DNA of 64,000 nucleotides, taken from the NCBI GenBank assembly GCA_013397695.1, contig VYZI01000083.1, positions 806,001 to 870,000 on the forward strand, read 5' to 3'. The position numbers and the translations under genes are program-made. This DNA comes from Centropus unirufus. Its lineage: Eukaryota; Chordata; Aves; Cuculiformes; Centropidae. The notes below the pieces were generated by a model. The model ran no database searches. It saw only the letters and a program-made list of their open reading frames with translations, and was not told the DNA's origin. Shown here in pieces: positions 46,898-60,437 of this stretch. How positions within the stretch are numbered: position 1 is the first letter of the stretch; every line of letters starts with the position of its first letter.

Positions 46898-49800
46898 AAG
46901 GACATCATTCACTCCATTCCAATGAGGTTGTTGGAACTTTTCCTGGCATTTCACTAGCACTCCTGGACCTTCAGCCCCTTGTGCAGCTGGATATTGCAAG
47001 CCAGTCACAGATAAGTTTTAACTTTTTAGGGTTGACTTCTTTTTCATACAATAGGAGGAAGACATTTTCTTCTACAGTCTCAATAATTAAATAATATTGA
47101 TAGCAATAATTACTAAATACTAAGTCTCAATAACTAAAGCTGTATTCAAACCACTACAATGTATGCAATAAGCGGGCTCACTTGGCATGGACTGGAGCAG
47201 CATGAAAGAGACAGAAAAAGAAATTTGGGGAGAAATCTCCTTTAAATTTAACCAATTACGAGTCGGTGATTATTTTAACTATTAAAGAATGTACCTACTA
47301 AATTTACACCAAAAAGGAGCTCATGAGTGTATTCACAGAGGAAAAGAACTGCTACCACCTCATTTAGCACGCAACAAGGGCACAGCCTTGGCTTCTGATA
47401 ATTACACATCACTCAGCGAGACTGTGCGCATCCCAGCTTGTTCTTCTGTGACAGCAGTAAACATGGATTGATGAAAACTGCTAATTTAGAAATTAGGCAC
47501 CAAAAATAGAATCTTAATCTGCCACTCCAGCAAGTATGGCAACATAAGGGATAGATTAATCTGAAATTTCCTACAGCAGACAATCTGGTCTCAACAAGGG
47601 GTGTGCGACAGGCAGGTTATAGATGATAATCTTAATGAACCACTGCTCCAGTAGCATCCGTCACTTTATTCTATTTCAACTAACTTAAGTAAAAGTAACA
47701 AAAATTCCCATTCCATCTGATGCATTTAAGCTGAATATTTCTTCTCTTTTACTGCAAATCTGTTGGCTGGCTGTCCTTCAAGTCAGCAATGGATGGTTCC
47801 ATCATTAGGAGTAGAAACACATCTTAGTACAGCACTTTGTAGAGCCCTGACTCAGCAAAAGAAAGAAAAAAAAAAAAGCAAACTACCACAGTCCCTTCCT
47901 TACCAAATATTTCATGCTGGAAGAGGTCCGTAATTTTGGATGGTGCATGGCAATCATTTTGAGGGGACTGGGCTCCAAACCATGGACAGGACTGTGCAAA
48001 TCACCTTTCTGCTGTAGCAGAGCCTTGTGGCAGTGATTTCAGACAACACATCCAGGGAATAATGAGTGTCCCTTGAACATGTCCTTGTGCTGTGAGGTGA
48101 TGCGGTGTTTTAGCGTCAGCGAATCCTCACTGTAGGAATAAAGTAAGTATAAATCCTTTTTTTGGTAAAACTGAGAACACCCTCCTATACAGAGCACACA
48201 TTTATATTACCATATAAATGACATCAATTTGATTATTAAATTAATATTAAACTAATGTTGAAGGCATTGGCCAATAAAAGTAAGCAGTTCCTCTGCTGTT
48301 ATTAACATAAGAATGAATACAGTCCATGTACAAAAGGGTATATATATGTGCATATGCTATGTATAAAAACGTTTTCTTATATATTAAAAAACATGTAACA
48401 GTGAAAGCTGTTTCAAAATGACAACTGTATTATTGCATTGCTTCCCAGATTTCTCAGGAAGTGTGAAGACACCATCGTCTTCCTCACCTGGGGATGATCA
48501 TTTCTCTTATTACTTGTGTGCAGCTTCCTATTGCTCCTCCTCTACAGTATGATAAACTTGCCCAGAAATCATTGTTTGCAATACCTGGGAGATGCAGATT
48601 CTTGAGTCACGCAGAAATGTTATCTCCAAGAAGACACATTCACAATATCTCATTTGTGTCCCCTGAGCCCCAAACCGAGTCTAGACATCTGAAAGGGGAG
48701 TGGAACCCCATCCCCTTCCATCCCTCTAGCACAGCCACACAGGTGCAGGAATGTTAGGACAGAGTTAATTGCGACCCAACGCTACACACGGTGTTTTCCT
48801 TCCAGTCTCTCTGCACGTTTAGCCTAAATTCAATATGTTTCTACTGTAGGCTATGTTTACTGAAATCAAGCTACATTCAACTATGGGCAACCTGTCTTTG
48901 AACATATGCTGTAGGCAGCAATCTAGCAGAGAAATGGGCAACAAGCTGTGAGACTAAACTTTTATCATCATCTCTATAAATCAAGATGAAAGCTATAGAC
49001 TTCCTCCTGTGGACCTCATACAGCCTTGAGGAAATGTTAAAATATTTAGATTGAAAGAACAAAATAATATAAAGACAAAAAGAAAAAGTCAAAACTAAAA
49101 TTACTTGAAACATTTGTTCAGTAGTCAGTGCAGGTCCAGCTCCCAAGACTGTATATCTTTTTAATCATTTTTAAAGATATACTTGATCTAAATGACTAAT
49201 TAGTAAGATTAATGATGGCTGTCCCATCCAGAAGTGTTCCTTCTTCAGCTTCTTTCATGCTGCTAGCACAGACTATAGCTAAGGATGAATTCCCACTAAC
49301 CAACTATACAGCAAGTTGTAACAGCACAGCTTTAGTGCAGCAAGTGAGAGACACCACTTGGTAATTCTCATCTGCCAGATAATTAAGCAATTTATACTAT
49401 GTCATATAGGCAGGTAACATCACCTGCAGTCTCTGAAATATGAAATCTATACAGATTCCATTAAGTTACCAACATTTATAAAATTATTGTAGCAAATGGA
49501 TTTTGCACTGAATTTTTTCTAAAAGCCATGAATTACAAAACCACCACCCTTTGTGTATATATTCTTCAATATAAAGTTAAAAGAGACTGCAATTGTATTT
49601 TGGTTTGTAGGGGATATATTAAGGTGTAAAGATGCTTAGCAACTCTGCAAAACTCAGAGTTAATATGAACTAGAGGCTGCACCTAGGGAACTGTATCTGT
49701 ATGAAACACCTCTTGCTTTCCATCGAGAAAGAAAAACTGAATTAAGACCTTTCTCCTCCTTAAACTCCCTTAAACTGAACTAAGAGCTCTCTCCCTTCAG

Positions 49801-51199
49801 CTCTCACCTGCCTCTGTGCCATGGGCTGTCACCCCTGCCACACGGCCAACCAAAACAGCATTGCCTGTGACTTAATTCAGTTTACAACCAGATATTAGCT
49901 TAACTCCCCAATAAAGAGGAGCCAGAGTAATGGGGTCTCACTGGTTCCCCTGACCCTCTCCTGTGCACAGGAACCTCTTGCAGAAATAGAACAAGGGGCA
50001 GCCCAAGGCTGTTAGCAATTCAAACTCTTGTTCCCTTTGTGAATGCAAGTTGAACCGTACCACACACTGTCCAGAATACACTCCCTTCTTTAACATTTGT
50101 GATACCACATAGAGAAGAATCATCTCAGTCACCTAAGAGTTTTAGTGTAATTTTTTGTACTCATTTTATTTTCTACTTTTCCTCCTTTATTCTAGAAGCT
50201 GCTCAATTTTGCATCCCCATTAAGGGAAGCCACCCCACTGATCTCACTGGGCGGTCCACTCAAAGCAAGAGCTGCTCATTAGAGTTGATCTTTGGTGTGC
50301 AGATTGCACGGGGAATTTTTGTCTTTCAGACTGAACTTTCATCAAGACATAAGAGGAGCATGTGGACAGCCAGCAAACTTGCACAAGCAAAGTGGGGAGC
50401 AATGAGAGAGCCTTGAAATGGCCTCTGCACAGGTGACCCTGCAGAAATGTGATGCCAAAGGGATCCCTTTTAATATAAAAGACACAGACCAGCTCATGAA
50501 GATCATTACAACCAGCAGGGGAAAGGGCCGCTACTAAAATAATTTTGCCCTTATTTTTCACGTGCTAGCTGCCATGTCCTCTTGTATGGCCTCCACGCCT
50601 TCCAGGCCTTTGCTTAATCCACTCTCTTGAACATAATGAACCACAAAAAATCAACAGTACCTTTCACAGTAATTGCATTGTCTTAAAATGGCATCAAATT
50701 AAAAAGAGCTGCAGTATCTTCCTGAATCCCATTCCCATGAATGTGGCTTTGACAGAATATACATTACATAGACCTCCTCTCTATTTCTCTGTTCTTTGAG
50801 CCTGAGTTTTCCTGTTCAAAGCTATTTACCATGACCATTTCAGACTAACAGTAACAGGATGAAGAGACGAGTATGAAGCTCCTCACTATTAATCCTTCTG
50901 CCTTTTAAGAGCATTGTGCAAGATTTTTTGTCTTCTAATTTGAAATGGGAAATGACTGGTACATGACAAAACTCTCCCTGTGAATTCTTCTAACATCAGA
51001 TAAAAGAGATTTATTGCCATATACCCACTCTATCTTCTAACTTTTGCCTAGTGGGAACACATTAAAGGAGATACCTGTTTGGGGTCTGGATCAGTCCTTA
51101 CCCACACCCAGAAACAAAGCCAGCTGAAGAAGCAACATTCTTGCCACTGTTCTTATTAGACTTAAACGTTTGACACCACCACATCTAGAATGACAGAAG
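46898..51199. other. Unique non-coding DNA
   Basis: No repeat family or gene was recognised. A short inverted repeat CTAATTT/AAATTAG lies at 47481-47496. Open frames such as plus 48494-48757 and plus 50099-50416 show no recognisable domain. Confidence 0.6.
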
Positions 51200-51395
51200 G
51201 TCAACTGAAGCCATGGGCTTCATGTTCCTCCAGCAGAATGCTGTGGGAAACAGTGCCAAAGGCTTTACTAATGTCCACAATGATATCCACAGGCTTTCCC
51301 TTGTTCACTAGGTATATCACCTGGTCATGGAAGGAGATCAGGCTGGTCAGACGGACTAACCTAACCAAGTCATAGCTCCTACTGACACCTCCACC
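51200..51395 (-). mobile_element. CR1 ORF2 reverse transcriptase fragment, decayed
   Basis: On the minus strand this segment encodes a piece of the CR1 ORF2 reverse transcriptase. Translated pieces include LISFHDQVIYLVNKGKPVDI, corresponding to the usual LISF..QVT.LVDEGKAVDV region. The block VDISKAFGTVSHSILLEE follows, corresponding to the palm motif usually read as YLDFSKAFDTVSHSILLEKL. The catalytic-motif Asp of the first palm block is retained in DISKAF, although the usual Tyr-Leu before it is altered. Only about 60 codons are recognisable and flanking sequence is too decayed to extend it. It is a pseudogene fragment with no capacity to act. Confidence 0.88.
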
Positions 51396-53263
51396 TCCCT
51401 CTGCCTTCTTGAAATTAATTCAATGCGTCACTAGTTTTGATGGCTTTGCTAAAATGTTTATGCTGGCTCTGCTTCTGTTTGGGTAACTACCTCCTGGACA
51501 TGGAACTGCAGGACTGTGGTGGCTTCGTGGTAACAGAATGACTCCAGATCTACTACTTCAATGGAGAAAAGAAACTGAAGACCAAGTTGTGGCCATAAAC
51601 TGAATGGATGATGCTGGTTTTGGGGGGCTGGGAGGACAAGGGGTGGGAAGAGTGTAAGGCATGTGACTGCAGAAAGTGTGACAGTAGTGAAGATATACAG
51701 TGAAATCTGACATTGTTTACCTTGAACCATACAGTCTGAAGCAGTCCACATCCTACAGTGGATTTGAGAACTTCTGATTGCCAAAGCAAATCTCAGTAAA
51801 GCTCTGATTCATTGTCGTACGGACAAACAGCAAACCTCTGTTCTAGCTCCACAGTAAAATGCAAATAGAAAATGACATTGTAAAATGTCATCATGAACCA
51901 TTTTTGTGAGAAGAAATATTTTTAGCTCGCAGTTTAGGAAATTATAAACTTCAGCCCTTTTTTGTTTGTTCTAGGGACAGAAATAAAACCAGATTTAACT
52001 GCACATAAAGCAAAGAGAACATCTGCTGTTAGATCCCAATTTCTTGAGAGAAAGATGATGCCTACATTAGAGACAAAGAAACATTGACTATGCAGGCCCT
52101 GTATCTGCTAGAAATGTGCAGGAATTACACAGCACAGTTACAGCATTAGTAGGAAAAAAATAACGTGTTGTTTTTTAAAATAAATACCTTTATTATTTTA
52201 ATAATCAATATTTGTAATTTTCATTCTTTCAAATTATTTTTTTCCTAGACTTACAGTGTACGTTTCTCCAACACTTTTGAAATGGATGATTGTTGACACG
52301 AGGAGTCCCAGATGGAGGAGAAGAATGTAAAAGAATAGGAAACAGCTCCAGGAAGAGGAAGAGATACAAAACCTGAACACATTATGGTATTCATCTGAAC
52401 CAAGTTCTGGTATCCTCCACTCTGGTTTATTAACCTGGGTACCAGCTTGAACTCCTGGATTCCACATTTGTCTGCTTTGGCTCTTCCCAGCATAATATTG
52501 CTACTGCGGTTGTATTAAAAGTGGAATTTGAGTAATAAATTGGATAAGAAACATCCTCAAAGTGCTTTGCTGAAATTCCATCCCTCTGGCGGATATCAGT
52601 GAAAGCCTGGGCCATACTGAGGTAACTTCATCAACACCATGGGCCACCTTTTTTTTAACCCATTTTCTCCATCATGTGCAGTTATGTGCACCAATCCCAT
52701 CCTCTGCCAAGCAATTCTCCTTTCTCTTGTGCTGACTCTCTCCCTTCAGGCAGAAAGCACATCACCACTGACGCATTATTTCACAAGAATTTCTACTATA
52801 AAAGAGAAGGGTTTTCTTTGCCACTGTAATTCTAAATAGTGATCATAGTCATTATATATTGTGATGCAGTGAATGGTTCCATGCTGTTCTTGATCTGACT
52901 TTTTACTCTGGCACTTATCCCAGCTTTTTTGAACTGCACTCCATGGGGCAGGGGAAGAGTATGGCTTATTCATGCCAGAACAACGTCACCAGGGACCTGC
53001 AGCACTTGGGCCCGTGAGGAAGCTGGTGTGGTGGGAGGAGGCACTAAAGGCAGCCTCTCCTCCTGAACAAAGTAGTGCGAGTGACAAACCTCTTTAAAGT
53101 TTAACCTCTCCTCTCCACACAAACCACACAGGAAATGGAGATCAACAAGAAACAATTTAAAATCAAATGTAGAGCCAACATGAATAATTCACTGTGCACT
53201 GCCAAAATCAACAGAAGACAGCAAACAACAATAGTTTTTTCAACCACCACAAAGAGGAAAAGC

Positions 53264-53278
53264 TTTTTTTTTTTTTTT
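53264..53278. repeat. T15 homopolymer
   Basis: Fifteen consecutive T's are seen. No retroposon body was recognised. Confidence 0.9.
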
Positions 53279-54996
53279 AGTAATAGAAAAGTAAATATAC
53301 TAACAGCACTCCCTAGGGATGGGAAGAAAACACTGCTTATGTAGCAGGGCTCCTGCTGGTAATATGATTAAAGAAATATAGGTATGAAACGTCTCAAGGG
53401 AGCAGTTATGTGACAAGAAGGCTGCTAGAAAAGAGAACACCATGAGAACCAATACCCACATGCGGCAGTTTGAAGACAGTGGCCACTGCTGCTCTTCACA
53501 GCCAACTTCTTGCAGCGTGAAGTTCAGCAGAGAACACCTCGCACTGCTGAAAAGCAGACACGTGCCTTCACTGCGGGCATGCCCTGCACACAGTTAATTC
53601 TTCTTTAAGACTCTTGGTGAGTAACCAACATCAAAGTAATGGACACAACTATCACCTGCACTGCGGGGTATCGTACCAGGCTGAGGTTTTCCTTCTCCTC
53701 TTCTGCCCTGTATTTCAGGGGAATAAAGCAATACACTTAACCAATTGCATTCACTCAGAGCCGACTGCTAAAATGCACAAAAAGTGCCTTCCAACACGGA
53801 GACATTCTTCTCCACAAACTACCGGATCATGGACTGCGGAGAGCAGTTTTGCCTCTATTCTATATTGCTCTTCTCTTCATGCCCAAATAGCTTCCCATGA
53901 AATCACACCACAGTTATTATATCTTATCTAAGAAAAAAAGCCAGCTTATCTACAGGCGATCTTATGTGGGTTACTTTATTGTATTCATATTTATGCATTT
54001 TAAACCCTCACACAGAGCACAGGTCAGGCTCAGTAATGTCTTGGCTGCAGAGTCACACCAGCAGGACCCTCGCTGGGGCTCTAATTACTCGCAGAACTCC
54101 TCGGCTCTCTTTCCTATATGTCATGTGTGTGTATTTTCTTGGTTAAATGCTGTCCTGCCTTTTGATCCTGTTCCTGCTGATGTTGCTGAGTGATAATGAT
54201 CTGCCTGTCTGGCCTACTGATATATATATAAAAAAAGAATTAATAGCAGTCAAAGCCAGTTGGGAAGTCATATTTATTCTGACTTAAACACATAGAACAA
54301 TGAAAGATTTAATGTGACTAAAAGGCAAGAAATTGAAAGACAGTTCTAAAAATTAACCACAATTAATTTTTCAAGCCTCAAAATCTCTTGAAACAAACAG
54401 ATTAATAAGGTGTAAAATAACCACCAGGCACAGAGTTCACCTCCAATAAGAGCTTTTCAATTCTATGCATTTTGGTACCGTTAAAACTTTTATTTTGGCA
54501 CATGACAGTTGCTCCCCTCTCATAATGTAAATACTTATATTTTTCTGAATTTGTCTTAAATCACTGATAAAACCAACAAAGAAAAACTGTGGCATAGGCT
54601 ATTATTTTTCCACAATTAATTCTCTCCATTCCCTCCTACTCAGAGCATTACTCAATGCTGAATAGTGAACTGGAAGTTAAATAAAACACTGGATTTAAGC
54701 CACTGGAGAAAATAAAGTGAGTGACAGTCTCTGAGACACATGAGTTAGATGTGAGGAGATGAGTCAGAAAAAAGTGGTAGAAAGGTCACTTTCATATTTG
54801 ATTATAGATTTTGTTATATTCTGTGTGCATCTGAAAAGTTTTACCATCAAAATTCAATTCCATCACAGCCAGCCCTGCCCTCACCCCAGTCCCCCAAGAT
54901 AAAGAGAGGCTGAGGAAGGATGTCAGTGTATTAGAGGGCATATTAGACTTTTTATCTGCAAATCAATTACAATAAATTCAATAAATATAATTACAG

Positions 54997-55392
54997 GAAA
55001 TGCTACAAATATCTGACTCTCCACACCAGTTTACAATCAACAAAACCCTGATAAAATTGGGTTTGTATAAATGCAATCTACACCAACAAAACTCTACAAA
55101 TTGCATAAAATCCTTGGGAAAAATTAATGCTAACCCAGAGAATTTATGTTGGCAAAAAGAAGGACATCCTCTCGTAAGAAAAATGTTATGAACCCCAACT
55201 AAGCAAATAACAGATAAAAATCTGCTTCCTTCAGCTTCCCACATAGAAACTACTGGAAATGAGAAAGACTGTGATTTTGTTCCAAGACATCTTGATTTAA
55301 GCCTAAATAATGAAAACAGAGAAATTATTGAAAATGCACATAATCGCACTACTATATTAAGGGAAATATTCCATTGGTTTAGAGGTGGATGA
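54997..55392 (+). pseudogene. Coding-like frame with one stop, possible decayed exon
   Basis: After ATAATTACAG, a plausible splice acceptor, one plus-strand frame reads 64 codons to TGA (55189-55191). It then reads 66 more codons in the same frame to TGA at 55390. The two halves are hydrophilic and protein-like: FTINKTLIKLGLYKCNLHQQ in the first, HLDLSLNNENREIIENAHNR in the second. The 163-codon frame on the opposite strand (54978-55469) is the longest complete open frame in the window, but its product is leucine/cysteine-rich and looks like the shadow. I do not recognise the protein. A decayed exon or single-exon pseudogene fits; chance in AT-rich DNA is the main alternative. Confidence 0.28.
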
Positions 55393-56210
55393 CATTGCCT
55401 GCAATGACAGAGATTATTACAAATGTGAGGCTTCAGACAGAAGAGTGATGCTGTAAATTCTAATATCACCTTTAATCAAAGTTATTAGTAATTATAGTTC
55501 CGTTATTTTAGCATTTAAACAGCTTTTCAATGAACCAATGGGCAGTATGTCTTCACCTTTTATTTCTAATCAGCCAGTGAGCCTGCAAGTTGCCAAAACC
55601 ATGCCGAAATATTGGCATGCATTCTCATTCATCATAATTTGACTCCAGCAACGTGCAGTCCACTTTATGACTTCTGCACACAATGTCTAGAGGAAATAAA
55701 AGCACATTTGTACAATTACCTTTCCATCAAGCTGCCACCCTTGTTTATTGACTGAACATTGTAGTTCAGAGCCTCTTATAGAATGAATCATAGTGGGTGG
55801 ATGAAAAATGAAAGCACAGTGGAATACTGGGATTTCCTAGAGGCAGAAATAGGGCCGGGGGGAAAGACATAGTTCCTAAAGTCTGGAACAAGAAATAAAG
55901 GAAAGGAGTGCAAGCATTACTGGCCAAAATAAAGAAAAGGTCAGGTTTAAGACTAATTGTGAGTACTTTAGAGAGAAATAAAGAACTCAAGCTAAATTGA
56001 GCCAGAAAAGAAGAATAAATTGATGCACAATAAATTGATGGTAGAAAAAGTGTTCGGAGCAACCCAGGAAAAGTTTATGAGGTCAAACCAAAGATTATGC
56101 CCACCTGATCCCTCCATTTCTCAAACTCTATCCAGAAGAGTATAACAAAGACAGGTTTATACTGATACTTCCTCAAAATGCTCTCCCCAGTAATTACATG
56201 ACTTTGAAGA

Positions 56211-56292
56211 TGTGGGTTTGTTTGTTTGGGTTTTGGGTTGTTATTGGGGTTCTTTTTGTGAGGTTTTTTTTTTGTTTTGATTTTTTTTTGTT
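56211..56292. repeat. G/T-rich low-complexity tract
   Basis: The plus strand reads almost only G and T, with TTTG, GGGTTTTGGG and long T runs for about 80 bases. It is a simple-sequence region with no family assigned. Confidence 0.85.
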
Positions 56293-57113
56293 CCTCTCCC
56301 CTGTTTAGTTTAGCTCTGTACTAGAAAAGACAGAAAATAAACATTCCAAATTCACCTACATGCCACTAACAATTGACCAGGTCTCTACTTCATGCCCCCA
56401 AAGTAATCTCTTTCCAAGGCTGAAAGGTCCTATTTAATTTAATGTTCCACATCCAGGATGTGCCTGGCATGCTTCTAGGGAAAACTGAAATGCTCTTAAC
56501 ACACACTTCACTGCATAAAATCCTTGGGATGCTGCTATACCTGTCAACTAGATAGATCTTAATATTAGTCCTGAGCTGTTTTGAGCCAAACGACTCGGAT
56601 AGAGAGAGCAGTGCAGTCACAACAGCCTGGGCAGAACAAATGGGAACAGGGTTGGAGGAGCCTAGCCAGATTCCCTTCCCATTTTTGAGAACACAGCGCG
56701 AGCCCCTCTAGTCCACCCTGAATGATAAGCAGCTGTTATTCCAAATGGTGTGGTAGATAAATCCTACCAGCTAAGCACAGAAATAACGACAGCTCAGAAC
56801 TGTTCAGCTGCACAGCTGCGAGAACGGAGCTTTAGAAATGAGGAACATAAACTATGCTAGAGATGTGTTGGGTAATGATCCCAGAGTTACACCAAAAGGC
56901 TGCCTACTCAACAGAACCTGTCAGGACTTGCACAACACTCTTTCTAGCTTTGGGGTTCCAGGTAGGCACAAAATTATAGTTGCGCAGGCCGAGGCAACTC
57001 TGTCTACATGGAGAAGGCAGAATGGCAGGCGCTTAAAAAAACCTTTGTGTTAAAAATGAAGGCTGTCAGCAATAGAAAACCTTTAAAGCAAAAACTAAAT
57101 TTGGAATTGCAGT

Positions 57114-57236
57114 TTCAGATTTAAACATCTGAACCCTGCCTGTGGCTTGTGAAAAGCCACGTGGACTGGTTTGTAATCATTGTTTAGCACTACTCTGTTG
57201 GTCTGACCTGAGGGCTCAAATCATCTGAAGATGATT
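57114..57236. repeat. Cluster of three perfect short inverted repeats
   Basis: Three stems lie within about 120 bases. They are TTCAGAT/ATCTGAA around 57114-57133, GTGGCTT/AAGCCAC around 57142-57160 and AATCATCT/AGATGATT at 57219-57236. Each has a short spacer. They are not arms of one longer structure. Confidence 0.8.
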
Positions 57237-57999
57237 AATCTATGGAAGGATGACCGATACCAGTCTTTTAAATAGACCCATCATGCCCATCGGAATTGAA
57301 ATACAAACAAATTACAGGCTGGTGGTGTGCTGCCTGTTCAGCTGCCCGTACATATTTTTCCTGAAAGGTCAGTTAATTGAAAAGTGCAATTTACGCTTGA
57401 AAAAAACGACAGCAAGCAGAAGCTCCAATACAGCCTTCCTAATAGCACAGTCAAGACACGTAGTTACACTTTGCTTACCTCATCTGCATTGTTTTCATTT
57501 ACTTAATTTCAATTAGATTGCAAATTATACAGGGATTAAGGTGTTTCTACTGTGTGACCTATTCAATTTTGCAGTCAATTGATTTCTACTTATTTAGTAA
57601 GTGTTTGGACATCAGCTTCCTTTGCAGTTAGATTTACACTTGGAGTCAACTCTCCAACGTGGCAAGACGCTCACACCTTGAGTCCCTCATATACACAACA
57701 AACAGTCAGGTCTCAGGGAGAGAACTGCATGGTGATCACCTGTAACAGGACTTAAATCACCAAGGGCATAACCAAGCCAAAGCAAACACTGTGGTAGGAT
57801 GCGCTAACAGACGCTGTTTGTAAACCACTTGCAGCCACCATTTCAGGCCATCAAGGTCTTCCACCTGGAGATGTGCCTTCAGTTTCACCACTTTTCTTCA
57901 TGAAATATTGGTAGGGAAATGTTAGTGAACCAAAGAGACCAGTGGAGATTTTTAGCTAACCTAGCACAGAAGGGAAAGGAGACGGGAGAAGGCTGAATC

Positions 58000-58337
58000 A
58001 GAATTGTTCAATCTAGAGAAGGAAATGCTGCAGGGAGGGGGAATGGGATGGACATAACATTCTTAAAAATACAGTATGCTGCTGCATACAAGAACAGTGT
58101 TTATTTCTGTCTCTGAACAATACGATGAGAGGATGCAGCTGCAGCAAGGATAATATGGGTTAGACATGAAGAAAAATGTTCCAGCTACTGAAGAACTGAG
58201 AATTTAACTGAGGCAGTTTAGCCACTGTCAGCAGAGATCTTTAGAAGTTAGACATGTGGCCATCAGAAATGACAAAGTTCATCTGGATATCCACAAGGGA
58301 CAGAAATGATGGCCTTTTGAGGTTCTTTCTAATCACA
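58000..58337 (+). mobile_element. Probable ancient CR1-like LINE remnant
   Basis: The order of landmarks follows a CR1 3' region, though each is decayed. AATTGTTCAATCTAGAGAAG corresponds to GGTTGTTCAGCCTGGAGAAG. A mid-region ATGAGAGGATGCAGCTGCAG follows, then TTAGACATGAAGAAAAATGT, corresponding to TTAGACATTAGGAAGAAATT. Near the end, ATCTGGATATCCACAAGGGA and CCTTTTGAGGTTCTTTCTAA correspond to the gene-tail blocks. No terminal ATTCTATG repeat is left. It would be an older copy than the others in the window. Confidence 0.45.
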
Positions 58338-60437
58338 TGAGTATCTACACAATATTAATCACCCTGCCATAATAATAAATTCCTGAAAACAGTGAGGTCA
58401 ATTTCTTTCTTAGGTGAAGGAATTTTAACAAAAGGATCTAGAAAGATTCTAACATTTAGAAAAAAAGATTTAGTGAAAACAGAGTTCCTGCTGGCAATCC
58501 AGCCATCATCAGCATAGATGCCAGAAGTTAATCGGGTGATACAACAACAGATGCAATCATTAAGCTTTCACCTTCTCTTTGCATATTATCACGTTGGCAG
58601 GCCACATTCTTTCTTCCTCTTCACCACATCAAAGATTAGAAGCTGATAAGGGCACTAGGATCACTAATGAGGCTGGTAAGAGGGATTCTGGAGGTTGTGA
58701 TGAAATTTTAGGGCTTTCAGTGGAATGCTGGTGATCAGTGACATGTATAAACCGATGAACAAAGGGAGATGGTGCTTCAAGACCTGCTGTCAGGCAGAGT
58801 GCTGTGCTGAAGGAGTGTAACCAGTACAGCCACACCATTTCACAAGAGCAACTACACTTGACACAGACAGAAAGCAGGACCAGCTTTTACTTCAGCTGCT
58901 TGCATGTTGTTCTGTATTATAAGAATGGCAGGGTTTTACCTCCAGCATTCAAGGGGAACCCATCCCTTCTTGTGCCTCTGCGATTATAATTTCCTCCAGG
59001 AAGTTTGGAGAGAGCAGCTGCATTCTTTGTGTCCTCTCCTTAGCCCAGTGACCATCCGGAAGGAGCATTTAGTAGAGGACACAGCATGTCTGGGACAGGG
59101 AGGAAGAGGGGAATACTACTGACACCAAGGCAACATTTGAAAACACGAGAGACAGAACTTGCCAGTTCTTCCCCAGAAGCACACTACAAAGTTAAAGAGG
59201 TCTTTTGTCCAAGTAAAAATTCTTCTGTTTCGTAGGGAGTTGGAACTTTCTTTCCCCCAGCCCAACTGTCCCACTTGGAACTATTGCGCAACCCTTTGCT
59301 AAAGGCAGATGCTTGCTGGCAACTGCAAAAGCCATTTATTAAGTTAATGTAGCTGCTCGCTGCTCGTGTTCTCTGTTAACTCAATTTGCATTGCTCTTGT
59401 TTAGCCTTGCTGTTTAGGGGGTTGTTCTAACCTGCTTTGTGGATTGAACGGATGTGTTTGCCATAAAGTATTCCAAGAAAGATTGCTCCAGATTAGCATT
59501 CTGGGCCACAGCTTTAGTTGTATTTATCTTTTCCCTTACTGGGTTTGCAAAGCGTAGAAATAGCAATTCTCTACCGTTTCCATCATGTTTACTTTCTCAT
59601 CACTCGTGTTTGCTCTGGTTTAGCTTTTTTTTTTCTTTAGAAGTTTGTTTTATTTTTAAAAGCCAGAGCACAGTTACTTAAGAGAAAAGCAATCAAACAG
59701 AAGCACAGATATTGCTCTGTAGATTAGCAGAGAATGAACACTCTGTTTGTATGACAGACGTGTTTATGTGCCTCATCACATTCAGTTTGTTGATGGGAAC
59801 CAGTACCTCTCAGGAAAGGGATCTGAAGGAGAACAGATGATTCAACCGTGTTTCTTAAGTGCCTTAAAAGTGAAGGAAAAAAACTGAAGGAAAGAAGAGA
59901 TATTCACTAGTGAAATACCAGGATGCAGTAATACTATTGCTAAGTGAGTATTTATGATGGAAAGAAAAAAGCAGCATGATTTAACAGGAAGGCCTTTAAG
60001 AAGAATATTGAAAGAAAAAGTATAATTAAATCAAGCAGCTACCACATAACTAGCAACAGAGAAGAAATGAAAGGAAGGCAGTGAAGAACCTGCAGTAAAA
60101 ATATTCAAGAAATGGTTGATAGCCTTTTCTCCCTCCAGCTTTGTTCTGTGACGTATATCCCAGCCATCCTTCCAACTAGGATATCACTCTTTGGATGCAG
60201 ACCAGGATGAGCAATGAGTCAAACAAAGAGTCAGGAAAGAGAAAAACACTGAGAAATACAGTGGCACATACAGACCAGCCATGTAGCAAGTATGAATATA
60301 TAAAAATCTAAAATTGTTTCTCTTGCTCAAAGGGAAGTTGCATATAAAAATAAATATGGTATTGCTACAATTCTGACTTTGAGTAAACATAAATAATAAA
60401 CGAACTTCAATATTTTTTCCCCATTACGAACAGAACA
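58338..60437. other. Unique AT-rich non-coding DNA
   Basis: No repeat family was recognised. A repeat-free block near 59290-59430 with TTAAGTTAATGTAGC and CAATTTGCATTGC has a conserved-element style. Open frames at plus 58804-58989 and plus 59454-59681 are not recognised. Confidence 0.55.

Larger units (their letters stand above)
51396..57999. other. Unique non-coding DNA with one coding-like frame
   Basis: No repeat family was recognised. Contents include T15 at 53264-53278, TA units near 54220-54231, a G/T-rich tract at 56211-56292 and short hairpins at 57114-57236. An unusually open region at 54991-55389 is listed separately. Plus-strand 53614-53931 is open but not recognised. Confidence 0.6.

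Noticed and set aside
51396..51800. Possible extension of the CR1 ORF2 fragment
   Set aside because: I could not align the following sequence to CR1 blocks with confidence.
54978..55469. 163-codon minus-strand frame, the longest complete frame
   Set aside because: The product is Leu/Cys/Phe-rich as expected of an antisense reading, and it has no ATG at the reported start. The plus-strand frame is the more protein-like one.
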